A stretch of DNA of 64,000 bases from the NCBI GenBank assembly GCA_025175895.1, contig CM045990.1, positions 44,202,658-44,266,657 of the forward strand. The letters are read 5' to 3'. The notes under the pieces were generated by a model. That model did no database searches and was not told where the DNA came from. It was given only the letters and a program-made list of their open reading frames with translations. A program made the translations under genes and the position numbers. How positions within the stretch are numbered: the stretch's first letter is position 1; each line of letters begins with the position of its first letter. Origin of the DNA: Wurfbainia villosa (taxonomy: Eukaryota > Streptophyta > Magnoliopsida > Zingiberales > Zingiberaceae). Positions 44,581 to 55,295 of the stretch are shown here, one piece after another.

Positions 44581-45004
44581 TTTAGTTGTAGATTTCCCTT
44601 TTTTCTATTGCATTGCATACATGTGTTAGATTTTAGTTTTGATTTCTATCACATTTAGAGTTAGGAGCAAAAAAGAACTTTGCTAGGCAAAAATGAAACC
44701 CATATTAGTCTACACGGCGAAGTGTATGAACAAATTCGGGCCATGGTGTATGAAAGGGGCAAAAAATGGGGGCACACGGCCTGGTCGTGTGTTTTCCCAC
44801 GACCGTGCCCACTTGACCAGAGGCGCACACGACCTGGCTGTGTGTTTTCACACGGCCGTGGCGCGCGAGATTCAAAGGGGCGAGCCGTGTGTTTTCACCT
44901 CATTTGCACCGTGTGCTTCAAAAGTTCTTGTCCTAGTCGTGTGATTTCGTTTTCCCCTTCCTCTAGAAGCATTTCCAACCTCTTTAAAGCCAAAAGGATC
45001 AAGG
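44581..45004 (+). other. Region between hairpin and ORF1 in F
   Basis: Contains several CACACGGCC/GGCCGTGTG palindromic pieces (about 44772-44865), the same motif as in the LTRs. Overlapping short frames at 44680-45096 pass through these and are not called. Confidence 0.6.
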
Positions 45005-46491
45005 ATGAGGAGGACCAAGACCGTAGCATCCCGATACGGTGCCTTGGAGCGACAAACAAGAAGATCCGACGCTCCTCAAGCTCCGGAAGAGGGTAACGCC
45101 CTACCCCCTATACTTTTTTGTAATAATGAGAAAAGAGATAGGTTCAATATGCTCTCTACTCGTAAACTTACTGCTACTAGGTACTTAGATGAGGATTTAC
45201 TAGGATCTTTAGGTTTTTTGGGTGACATGCAAACCCTATTTGCAAAAATGGGGTGGGATGAGATAATGGGAATAAGGCACCTAACCTACCCTAGGATAGT
45301 TTTGGAATTTTTGAGTTCTTTAGAGGCAGAAGTTTTATCGGGCAGAGAGAGCGAGGAGGGTAGGATAACTTTTAGACTTTTTAATATTGAGCATGAGTGG
45401 ACCCTTCACCAATGGAACTCATGCTTTGGCTTCCCAAGTGGGGGAGAGAGAAGAATCCCTAATGGGTACAACTCTCGTTTGATTTGGACTGAGTGACAGG
45501 GGAGCATGTTTATCACCCTTCTAGGGTCAAAGCGTCGCGCCTCCAAAATCCCGTCTTTCGATACCTTCACCGTGTCATGGCCAGTACTATATTTGGTCGT
45601 GGAGAGAGTGATGGTGTAGTGAGAGCCAGTGAGCTGCTTTGCCTATGGGACATGCTACAAGAGAGGAGTAGCATTGATGTAGGGTCCCACTTCATCAAAC
45701 ACTTAGTGAAGATGGGCAAAATAGCACGCGGAGAGATCCATGTGGGAGGCCTACTTACCCACATATGTTATAGGATGGGGTACGACTACACAACATTGGA
45801 GAGTATAGAGGGGAGCCCTAGGATCGACCTAGGAGTATGCATGACCATGAAGATGATTATAAGAGAAGGAGACTCCTTATGCTTTGTAAGGAAAAATCTT
45901 ATGGCCCTTAGGCTCCCCGACCCGGATCGTACCACCATCGCTATACGCACCAATTGGCGCTTAGATCTGAGAGTGGAGTCCCCTCCACATGAGGGACCAT
46001 CCACATCAGTGCCCATCTATCCACCTTTGTACCACTCTCCCTCCAATCCACACATACATAGGAGCCCGCCCAGTCCACGCCGACATGAGCCTACACCTGT
46101 GCCACCATCTTTTTCTACTTTTGAGCAGGATGCAGGTACATCGGCATATGATTTTTCATAGTTCCAATCGCGTCTCGATGACATTTACACTGAGCAGCAG
46201 ACGTAGAGGCAGCAATGGGAGGAGCAGAGCGCCTACCAGTAGGCGGAGTTCCAGAAATTCCAAGAGCATTTCCAGCGGGTAGAGGAGTTCTACGATGAGG
46301 CCCGCATATACTTCCAGGAGGAGACTGCTCGTCGCCAGGATGAGACAGCTTACCGCAAGGAGATGCGGCAGCATATACACGCCCAGCAGGCATAGTGGGC
46401 TAGGGAGGAGGAGCACCGAGCAGCCGCTGCATCCACCAGCTCTCAGATCCAGAGATGCCCAGGCTCCCAGACTTTCCACCTCGTCCACCAT
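45005..46491 (+). pseudogene. ATHILA ORF-1 family gene of F
   Basis: The first part, 45005-45496, starts MRRTKTVASRYGALERQTRR and contains TYPRIVLEFLSSLEAEVLSGRE and FNIEHEWTLHQWNSCFGFP, the family signature. A one-base loss near 45493 shifts the frame; 45493-46161 continues with TGEHVYHPSRVKASRLQNP, SIDVGSHFIKHLVKMGK and GSPRIDLGVCMTMKMI, then a proline-rich segment. After TAG 46159-46161 the frame goes on through four in-frame TAGs with a glutamine- and glutamate-rich, probably coiled-coil tail to about 46491. Comparison with D shows that individual TAGs correspond to CAG in the other copy. The role in the element is unknown; the position is that of an envelope gene. Confidence 0.82.
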
Positions 46492-47390
46492 ATTAGAGGT
46501 ATATTTTTGTTTAAGTCTGGGGGGGGGACCCCAAAATCTATTTTGTTTTGTTTTCCTAGTAGTAGTTTCTTTTTTGGTATTTGCATTTGTTCATGCATGC
46601 ATGAGTTGTTTAGTTCCTTTCAGTACTTAATTTTTGGTGTCTTAAAAGCTACCTCAATAGTATTTTTGAAAGTTGCTTGCATGAAGTGTTCCCATAAGTA
46701 GCTTAACTCCATTTATCTTGTGGTATTTTATTCTATGTGCTCTATTGAATGTTCTAGACCTTCACTGGTTAGCTCTGTTTTTGCACTCACACATATTGAA
46801 CATTCTGAAAGGGAGAATTTAGTACATACCTAGTTATGATTCACTTCAGTAGTCTAGTACTTTGGAATCCATAGGTGACTCTAGGTTTAGCATTTTAGTT
46901 ACTGGAGATGCTCGAATTGTGTAAGCCCATTCGGAAAAATTGAGATCCCTGTGAATCGAAAAAAAATGAGAGGGATAAAAAATAGTTATCGTGGGTGGAA
47001 ATGGCTAGGTGCCCCATTGAGACCGAGTTAGGTTACTGGGGAAATACCTCTCAATTTCTCTCAATATCGAGCACGCCTTTGAGACTTTATGCCATATCTA
47101 GGGAACGACCCTCGCTTTGGGCAGGTAAGTGCCTAAGAGCCGAAAACCTTAGGAAAGCTATGGGGTGACGACTTAACTCACCATGGAACAAGCATCCCCT
47201 AAGAATGATTCACCTAGCACGAGCACGAGGAGCTAACTTAGTGAATTTTTAGAACATATCTGTTTTTCTTTGATTGTAAATACCACTTGATAAATTTAGT
47301 TAGCATTCTCATTATGGAACAATCTCTTTTTAAAATTTTATGGCACTGAGGTTTGCTTGAGGACAAGCAAAGATTTAAGTCTGGGGGAAG
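46492..47390 (+). other. 3' non-coding region of F
   Basis: It has a first polypurine-like run, TTTAAGTCTGGGGGGGGGAC (about 46510), and the LTR-adjacent TTTAAGTCTGGGGGAAG (47374-47390). A perfect 8-bp hairpin TTTGCTTG-AGGA-CAAGCAAA lies at 47352-47371. No gene. Confidence 0.7.
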
Positions 47391-48759
47391 TGATGTGAGA
47401 AAAACATATAAGGTTTTAGGAGTAGTTTTCGCTCACATCTTGTTACATTTTGCGTTAGTTTCATGCATATGTTACTCTGTTTTTGCATGCATTTCCTATT
47501 TTCTAGTTCGGAGGTCTACTTGTTGTTCTTTTGAATGCAGGTTGGCTTTTCGGGCGGAAAATATGCATCTTCGGAGCGAAAGAAGGACATTTCATGCTAG
47601 ACGCAGAGTGGGACACGGCCAGGGCGTGTGGATTTACATGGCCGTGTCCGATGGGTGAAGATCAGTACACCAGTGCCGCACACGGCCTGGCCGTGTGGAA
47701 ACACACGACCATGTGGCGGCCCGATGGAGTTGCGCGACTAGGGTTTTTTCCCGATTTCGCAGTGGTCTAAGGCGACATCTATATAAGGATGGCTCCACCC
47801 AAACCCTAGGGGGGAGGCACGACGGCTAGGACGGCACACCGAAGCCCTAAAAAGCTTCGGTAACTCGCAGCGGGGAGGGGGAACGCCGCCGGAGGTCCAC
47901 CACTTGCAAAACAACGTCGGAGAGAAGGTCACAACGCATTGTAATCTCTATTTCTGTGCTCTCTTTCTATTGTAATTGAACTTAAACATGTGTTGTGATT
48001 CTTCCTTCGAGTTTATGGAGTAGAACTTTTGATTCTAGGATTAGGGAGTAGCTTGTGTTCATAGACAATGTTGGTTCATATTAAATTCTAGCCAAAAGTT
48101 TGATTTGACAATTGGACGTTGCTCTTTATTATACCTATGTATATTTGGCTTTCTTTCTACTGTGCTTAGGCGATACGAGGTGGTGACAACCCTCGCAATC
48201 TAGATTTAGGAGGTTTGATCAAGGAACCTAGGGGTAAACCTGACCTCCCATAACTGCGGGGAGAAGGGAGCGGTGGAATCGAAAACGGTCCACCACAAGG
48301 ATTGATTTGGCATCCTCGTACCCTCTATCCCATCCTTTTGGGCGAGGATAGCTCCCCGTGAATGCGGCGGCTTTGCGATAGAGTGTATGATGTCCCTTCC
48401 CCAAAACCGTAAGTAGAAGTTTAGACGACGCCAATTGACAACGTTGTTCTGTGGTACACAAGTGAAACCGAAGTCCTAGAATCACCTTTTTAAGACCCTG
48501 GCACACTCTTTTCCTCCTCCGTGTGACACCGCACTGAGTAGGTCCTCCAATAGTCCTCACCAACCGACTCTCACTGAGATTTCGTCTGAATAATCGCAAC
48601 CACTTAGCATATTGGTACTTGAATCCCAGTCCATGTGGGATCGATAATTTATTTATTACTTGACGACATCCGTGCACTTGCAGGCGTTGAGCACGAGCGC
48701 GTACTTTGAGTCTTCGACGGTCTCTGTCGCGATATTTAAGGTCACGATCATGCGCATCA
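47391..48759 (+). repeat. 3' LTR of F
   Basis: 1369 bp. TATA box TATATAAGG at 47780-47788; the palindrome CACACGGCCTGGCCGTGTG at 47679-47697 is perfect here. Confidence 0.92.
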
Positions 48760-48844
48760 AGTTTTTGGCACCATTTTCAGGGACTGTCGATTCGATATCA
48801 ATCGAACGGTGGTAGATTGGATCGAACTTAGGATTAGATTAATC
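48760..48844 (+). repeat. Extra primer-site and leader fragment after the F 3' LTR
   Basis: Aligns with 42093-42177 from the primer site to GGATTAGATTAAT and then switches to D sequence. It shows that an internal region once followed this LTR. Confidence 0.85.
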
Positions 48845-49364
48845 CTCCCGGGCCCACTGTGCCTGCTGAGCGCACATGTGCTACCGCATCTCCTGGTGGT
48901 AGGTGGCCTTATCCTGGAGATGGGCAGCGAGCCTCATCATAGAACTCCTCGACCCACTTGAAGTGCTCCCGAAAGCCCTGAAACTCTACCTACGTGTAGG
49001 CGCTCTGCTCCTCCCATCGCTACCTCTGTGTCTGCTGCTCACTATATATGTCATCGAGGCACAATCGGAACTCGGAGAAATCATAGGTGGATGTACTTGC
49101 ATCCTACTCAAAAATAAAAAAAGGTGGTGGTGCAGGTGCAAGCTCATGTCGACGTAGACTAGGTGGGCTCCTATACATGTGTGGACTTGAGGGAGAGTGA
49201 TGAATAGGAGAAAAACACATGGTGTGGCACCCTTTATCCCTTGCGCAACACGACCGTGTGAAAACACAGGGCCAGGCCATGTGCGCTGCTGGAATGTGGA
49301 GCACAATCATGTGAAAACACACAGCCAAGCCATGTGCCCCCCGTTTCTCTCTCATGGTGCACAA
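48845..49364 (-). pseudogene. ORF1 remnant of D
   Basis: The minus strand encodes the proline-rich and C-terminal parts of an ATHILA ORF-1-like protein (HHSPSSPHMYRSPPSLRRHE, then FEFRLCLDDIY). It matches F at about 46020-46410. It stops at the F junction at 48845. In-frame TAGs are present: the one at 49104-49106 corresponds to CAG in F. The conserved N-terminal domain is missing: upstream sequence holds CACACGGCC-type repeats instead (49240-49350). It is a fragment. Confidence 0.7.
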
Positions 49365-49535
49365 CGGTCTTAATTCTCCTTACACGCTCAGTCATGTAGG
49401 TTCAAAATGATTTTTGTTTCTACCTAGTAAGTCCTTTCTAGTCCTAATTCAAATGAAAAATGCTAAACTAATATAAATCAAAGTTCAAAACAAACGAATG
49501 CAACAAACTAATAAGAAATAAACACAAAATCTAAA

Positions 49536-49571
49536 CTTGGGTTGCCTCCCAAGAAGCGCTTGTTTAAGGTC
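49536..49571 (-). promoter_or_regulatory. Conserved Athila hairpin in D
   Basis: The minus strand has the block GACCTTAAAC-AAGCGCTT-CTTGGGAGGCAACCCAAG, identical to Athila-1 although the neighbouring sequences differ. Confidence 0.6.
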
Positions 49572-49589
49572 TTTAGCTCGACCGTACTG

Positions 49590-50558
49590 TTATGCTTCAG
49601 CTTGGATTTGATGACCAAAGGAGATCTTTCTCCCTCCCCTAATGTGTTTGAATCTTGCTCGTGGGGGAGCAAGATACTTGCTCACTTTTTGCCTCTTGCC
49701 TTTTGGTCCTCCATCACTATCTCCCTTAAATCTTGCTTGTGGAGGGGCAAGATACTTGTTAGCTACTTTCCTTGGCTCGAGATTAAGCATGCTTAGCCTC
49801 AAAGAATTTTTAGGAGTTTGATCATAATATTTCATTTCATCCATATGCTGTAAATAATGTAACTCACCACAAATATTCTCACCAAAATATTGATTAGTAG
49901 ATTCTATCAGGTCGAATGAAATTTTATCATCACAAATCACTAGATGGGCTTCATTATTGGTAACTAAAGTTTTGGTGAGGGTTAAGGCAGGCTCTTTTAG
50001 ATCCTTGAGGTTAGGATGTGTTTTGATTAAAGCAATGCACTCCTCGATTAAAGTATCAATTATATAATTCTCAAGTTCTCCTTCTAGTGGTGATTGAATG
50101 GATTGTCTTTCTTCACTCCCTGGTAATCGACTCGGTGTTCTAGCAAACTGACTGACGATCTGTGCTATCTGAATCTCTAGCTCCTTTTGGCAACTAGCAA
50201 TGTCATTCACATACGACCTTAATTCTTCAATCATCATTTCTGTCTGTGAATGTCGCTGCTGAAATTCAGCATTTGCCTCTTGTTGCGTCTGAATAAAGCT
50301 TTCTATCATCTGCTCTAGTCGAGATTTAGGCGGACAATATTGAGGGTTTAAGTAGTCAGGGTCATAACTATATGAATAGAAATCATCTTGAGGCCACTGG
50401 TTGTAATCATAGGTGATATCTTCTTGTTTAAATTTTGAAGGTTCAAATATATCCAGACAATCATTAATGTTATGTCATGTTTCACCAAAATGCTCACAAT
50501 AAATGTTACCAAAACTCGTAGCATTAAATTGACCATAATCATGAGTAAAAGCATGCAT
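49590..50558 (-). pseudogene. gag: D gag-like frame: knuckle remnant, coiled coil and repeated C-terminus
   Basis: From ATG 50558 one frame of 322 codons runs to the stop at 49590, broken only by TGA at 50475-50477. Near the start is a decayed CCHC knuckle (C-EHF-GET..H-NIND-C, second cysteine lost). Then come SRLEQMIESFIQTQQEAN, a coiled-coil stretch as in the gag C-terminal parts of Athila-1 and F, and a long region I do not recognise. The C-terminus repeats KYLAPPQARFKGD and KYLAPPRARFKHI. The capsid domain is absent and no protease follows; the frame ends 19 bases before the hairpin. It is likely a rearranged gag of a non-autonomous subfamily. Confidence 0.7.
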
Positions 50559-50715
50559 TATTATATGCAGGAAATTATAAATAAGTAAAGAGCAACAGAA
50601 TGAACAAAATAGAAATAAAATAAAATAAAATAAAATAAAATAAAATAAAATAAAGTAAATCTAGCTTAGGTCCGATCCAACTATCCACTTCTTGATTTAA
50701 TATCGAATCAATCAG
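50559..50715 (-). other. Short leader of D with an (AAAAT)n microsatellite
   Basis: About eight AAAAT units at 50613-50653. A leader this short suggests loss of sequence including the Gag capsid region. Confidence 0.65.
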
Positions 50716-50733
50716 TCCCCGACAATAGCGCCA
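50716..50733 (-). other. Primer binding site of D
   Basis: TGGCGCTATTGTCGGGGA on the minus strand; Asp-tRNA type with three changes. Confidence 0.8.
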
Positions 50734-50739
50734 AAAACT

Positions 50740-51456
50740 TGATGCACGCGAACGCAACCTCAAATCTCACGACAGAGATCGTCGAGGACTCGAAGCACAT
50801 GCTCACGCTAAAGCCTGCAAGTACACGGGTGTCGTCAAGTAATAATATAGATTATCGATCCCACAGGGACTGAGATTCGAGTACCTATCTATTCGGTGGA
50901 CGTTATTGTTCGAAAATCAATTCTAATGGTTGCAGTTCAAAGGGTTGTCGCCGGTCCTAACTCTAGTATGGTGTCACATGGGAGAAGAGAAGGGACTCTA
51001 CGAGTCTTTAGCTGGATTCTAGGATTTCAGTTTCGTTTGTGTGTCGCAGAACACGTAAATTGGGTTATGTTTAGGTTCCTAGCTACCGTTTTTTTGGAAA
51101 GGACATCATACACTCCACCGATGAGCCTTCACATCTATCGGAAGCTACCTCTGCCATTACCAGGTCGACCCCTGGCCTTAGGATGGGATAGTCAGTACGA
51201 GGATGCTGAATCGATCCCTGCGACAAGTCGAAAATGGGGCATGTTTCCTACTCTATCGCATCCTTCTACCCACGGTTCCGGGAGATGAGGCCAACACCTA
51301 GGTTTCTCCTTAATTCCCCTAAATCTTTGATACGAGGGTTGTCACCCCTCGTATCAGCTAAGCACAGTGACTAGAAAACCAAAACAATAGATATAGATCT
51401 AACCAAACACCAATTTGCAAATATAGATTCAAGAATGAAAAGATATTTGAACTAAC
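50740..51456 (-). repeat. 5' LTR of D, part next to the primer site
   Basis: Starts (plus strand) TGATGCACGCGAACGCAACC and aligns with 35399-36059 and 39318 onwards; interrupted by E at TSD CTAAC (51452-51456). Confidence 0.9.
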
Positions 51457-53287
51457 TGTTAGTTATAGCCCTAGAACCAATCATGTGATGGTTGAATAGG
51501 GAACATGTTGTATCATATTCTATAAAGGCAAAGGATTGGTTATTATATTTACATCTTGCTTGTGCCAGCTAATTTAAATATAATAATGCCCTAGAAAAGT
51601 AGGTTCTTATCTACAGCACATCAATTGGCAGAATTGATTATGAGAGGCTGTAGAGAACACTTTCCTAAATGTTCCTAGTCGAGTATTAATATGCAAGGGC
51701 AATATTAATACATAAAGACTAGCATGTAGGTCAATTGATGACTTGATCTCACAAGTCATGGATATATGATATCAAGTTGACACATGGGTATATATTGGAG
51801 AATATATACTGAACTGACCCACCATGAGAAAGTTTCATGGATCGTTATATGAGTGTCATAAACTTTCTCATGTGACTATTGGTATGAATAGTCCTTAGAC
51901 CTGAAGTCACTACGGTTCCCTACATAAGGAGTTATGTACTTTGATATCGTCAAACGTCACCCATAACAGGTGGACCATAAAGGCGACATCGGGTATGTAA
52001 CAAATTATGCGGAGGGATGTGAGTGATGTAGATGGGATCTATCCCTTCCATATGACGGGAGTGATATCGGTGGGCCCCTTGATTGAGTAGAACTACTAAA
52101 ACGCATGGCCATGCTCGAATGAGTCAATATGAGATATTGAGCTCATTTGTTTGAGTTAGTTTACTCAGGGATCAAGAAACACATAGATTGATCGAGGATG
52201 ACACGGTCTATGCCTCATTGATCAATCGATATCAAGGATAGAAGGACACGGTCATATATTATAGTAGTCACGAAAGGTTAGTCGGATCTTGACTTATCTC
52301 AGAACTTGGGTAGCAATGATGTATTGCTAGATGCCGCTCATTGCTTGTGTATCTAAAAGAGTTTAGATCCACTGCCAACGTTATGAGAGCCTATAGGGTC
52401 ACACACAAAGAGCATGATAATTAGAGGAATTAGAGTATTCTAGTTTGACTAGAATAATTTGGGAATAAGCTTAAGTACAAAATGGTTTTTGGACTTTAAG
52501 CTTAATGAGAATTTTAGCTAATTGATTTAATGAGATTAATTCAATATGTTACCTTATTGATTTAATAAGATTAATTCAATATGATAACATAAGCTTAATT
52601 GAATTAATAAGATTAATTCAACATGCATGAATGCCACATAAGAATGCCACATAAGCATGCCACATAAGCATGCCACCTAAGCATCCACCTAAGCTAGTTA
52701 AGGTGGAAGGAAACAAAATGGTTTTGTCTCCTTAAGTGGCCGCCAAACAAGGATATGTCTCAATGCAATGGATTGCATTGAATGTGGAGGTGAAAGGGTT
52801 TTTCCAACCCTATAAAGACACCTCAAGTGGCCGGCCAAAATAGAGCATTGGCTTTGTTGTTGGTGGAAGCTTTGGTTGTGTTAGTGGTGAGAAAGCTTGG
52901 TGGAAGCTTTAGTTGTGTGGGTTTGTGAGTGTAGGCTAGCAAGAAGAGGAGTCTTCTTCTTCCTTTCTCCTTTTCCTCTCTTCCTCTCCTTTAGGGACTT
53001 CTCTAGCAAGAAGTAAAGGAGAGCTCTTCTAGTTTTCCTTTTGTGAGACAAGAGCGTGCTCGTGGATACGTGATAGAGGCACGGACACTTGAACGCAAGC
53101 TAAAGATCCAACAAACCAAAGGAAAAGCGGGATTAACAAGGGCACGCAACAAAGGTAATCCTCTCCTATAAGATAGGTTTGGTTTAGAGAAATTTATTTT
53201 ATACGAGTTTGCTTTCGCATGGATCACTTGGAAGGATCCTATTTTCCGTTCTATGCATATGCCATTTGGCATACGAGATTTCCTACA
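51457..53287 (+). repeat. 5' LTR of E
   Basis: 1831 bp. TATA box TATAAAG at 52811-52817. About 400 bp (51968-52365) have no counterpart in the 3' LTR. Confidence 0.92.
52632..52694. repeat. 13-bp tandem repeat in the E LTR
   Basis: Four and a partial copy of GCCACATAAGCAT-like units; the 3' LTR has three and a partial copy at 59156-59203. Confidence 0.85.
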
Positions 53288-53299
53288 TGGTATCGAGCC
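53288..53299 (+). other. Primer binding site of E
   Basis: TGGTATCGAGCC directly after the LTR; Met-tRNA-like with the CAGAGC part altered. Confidence 0.75.
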
Positions 53300-54456
53300 A
53301 CTTGAAAGATCGTATAAAATAGGTTTTCTATTTTATATGTGATATAGAAGTAGGATAAATTTTATTATGAGTTGATAATTGCATTAGCAAATTTTCAAAC
53401 ATAATAAAATATCCAATGTCTTTAAAAAGTTAAAATGACATGGTGCATGGTTATGGCCTAGTCCCAAAAACGTTGTGAGTGTGTGTTGTAATTCTTAATA
53501 CGACTGCGTGTCGTGCCTTTCTCCTAATATTCTTGTTGTAAAATTAGTTTTAGACTAATGTAACTCGAGTATTTCGCTTTGTAATGTACAAAACAAGGAT
53601 GGAGGGTCCATTGGAAGATGAGGTTACAAGGAGGAAGTCAACACACAAGACAACCAAAAGGAAGCACTTAGGAGAAGATGCTATCCCTAGGTTGACCAAT
53701 CAATCTTTTCATTGGCTTGAGAAGATTGTAGAATAAGGGTCATAACCATGACACGTTAGTTTAATATGTATGTGATGCATGTTAGTTTAGCTTGTATGTG
53801 ATGCATGATTAGTTTAGCTTATATGTGATGTATGCTAATATGTATATGATACATGTTTATTTCTTAATAAGTCTAAACGATATGCCTACCAAAGTTGGTA
53901 CTCACTACTTCTCGATCATTTGTTATTGGGTTTGCCAAAGCAAAGCAATGCATTTTATCTTGGAGGGGTGCGAGTGGACAATCGTGATGTCCCGCTATCA
54001 GTCTTGGTTAAGACTTAATTAAGTGTTTTCTTAATTGGTTAAGAAAGTAGAGGCATATATTAGCTTTGAACATAAGTGTTAACATTAGTTTTGTGTGATT
54101 TCCGAACATCAGCTTTGTCTTAGAAGTGGTCGTTCGATATCCAAGAAGGCCCTGTGCCTCGCCACAACCTGGAAGCTGGTTTAGGAATAAACACTAAACT
54201 AATCTAAAACTTAACCAAAGCTATTAAAGAGTTACATCAGATGTAATTGGCAAAAGATTGCCTACCTAATTATACTACGTCTTGGGCGATTAGCCAAAGC
54301 TAACTCAAGACGAATTATGATGTGGATCTTTATCCCATATAAATTTATAGCTAAATAGTAGCTATGAGAATTTAGTGGGAGCCTCATTTAATTAAAGGCC
54401 TAATTAAATGATTTAGGTATGATACTTAACTTTGCATTTTAATGTTGTAGATCACC
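53300..54456 (+). other. Non-coding leader of E
   Basis: 1.16 kb, AT-rich; repeated GTATGTGATGCATG pieces at 53760-53850. No gene supported. Confidence 0.6.
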
Positions 54457-55239
54457 ATGTCATCTAACACGACACACCCTCAACTTGCGATCTGTCCTGA
54501 GAAGGACAAGCTCAATGGAGCAAACTTTCTTGATCGGTATAGGAACTTGAGGATTATCCTCAAGCAAGAAAAACTATATGTCCTAGAGCAGGCTACCCTC
54601 AAATACCCGCCTACGGCCACTGTGAAAAGGATGCTTATAAGAAGCATCAAGATGACGATTAGATGTGTCATGCCTTATGCTTGCCACCATGAACTCGAGC
54701 TTCGTAAGCAACATGAGAACATGGATGCCTATGATATGGTTGAGCATTTGAAACAACTATATCAAGGACAAGCTAGGCACGTTTTGAAGTGTCTAAGGCT
54801 CTTTTGCATGCAAGATGCAAGAAGGAACACTGTAGGAACTCACGTGACTCAAAATGATTGGGTACGCGTTGAGAACCTTGAAAGACTAGGTTTTCCATCG
54901 AGCCAAGAATTGGCAACCGATGTTATCCTCGCAATCGCTGTTTAAGCATATAATCAATTCGTCATGAATTATAACATGAATGAAATTGATAAACCTTTGC
55001 CTGAGATTCTCAGCATGTTAAGAACTGCTGAACCAAATCTCAAGAAGAAAGTTAGTAATGTACTAATGGTCAAGAAGGACAAAGGTAAGCGCAAAGGCAA
55101 GGGTAAGACCCAAGCCAAAAGCAAGGCCAATTCATCCACTTCAAAGGGTAAAGGTAAAGTACCTAAGGAAGGGGACTGCTTCCATTGCGGTAAGATCGAC
55201 ATCGAAGGCGGAATCGCAAAGTCTACCTTGAGGAAGTAA
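54457..55239 (+). pseudogene. gag: E gag
   Basis: Starts MSSNTTHPQLAICPEKDKLNGANF, a short copia Gag of the UBN2 type, as in A. A TAA lies in frame at 54943-54945; the same frame continues with AYNQFVMNYNMN and TAEPNLKK, then a lysine- and glycine-rich linker (54060s codon region 55060-55160) and the start of a zinc knuckle, CFHCG at about 55180. There a small deletion shifts the frame and destroys the knuckle; the next cysteine codon reads CGC. The pol frame is two bases out of phase with gag. Confidence 0.85.
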
Positions 55240-55295
55240 AGAACAAGAGAAGTGGGACTTCTGCCTCAGGTATACACGTTATAGAAGTTAATCTA

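Larger units (their letters stand above)
40723..48844 (+). mobile_element. Athila-3 (F): pol-less Athila-type element in opposite orientation inside D
   Basis: 5' LTR 40723-42092, primer site 42099-42116, gag 42459-44012, protease 44013-44519, conserved hairpin 44544-44580, ORF1 45005-46491, 3' non-coding region, 3' LTR 47391-48759. RT, RNase H and integrase are absent: sequence goes from the protease C-terminus to the pol-ORF1 hairpin in 25 bases. After the 3' LTR an extra 85 bp repeats the sequence that follows the 5' LTR (42093-42177). No TSD is found, and about 380 bp of D is missing at the join, judged by alignment of D with F. F and D are subfamilies of one family. Confidence 0.82.

Noticed and set aside
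44680..45096. 138-codon frame upstream of F ORF1
   Set aside because: It consists of CACACGG-type repeats and overlaps the better supported ORF1 start in another frame.
40723..48759. Reading F as the missing half of D in one element
   Set aside because: F has its own LTR pair and primer site in the opposite orientation and duplicates parts that D already has.
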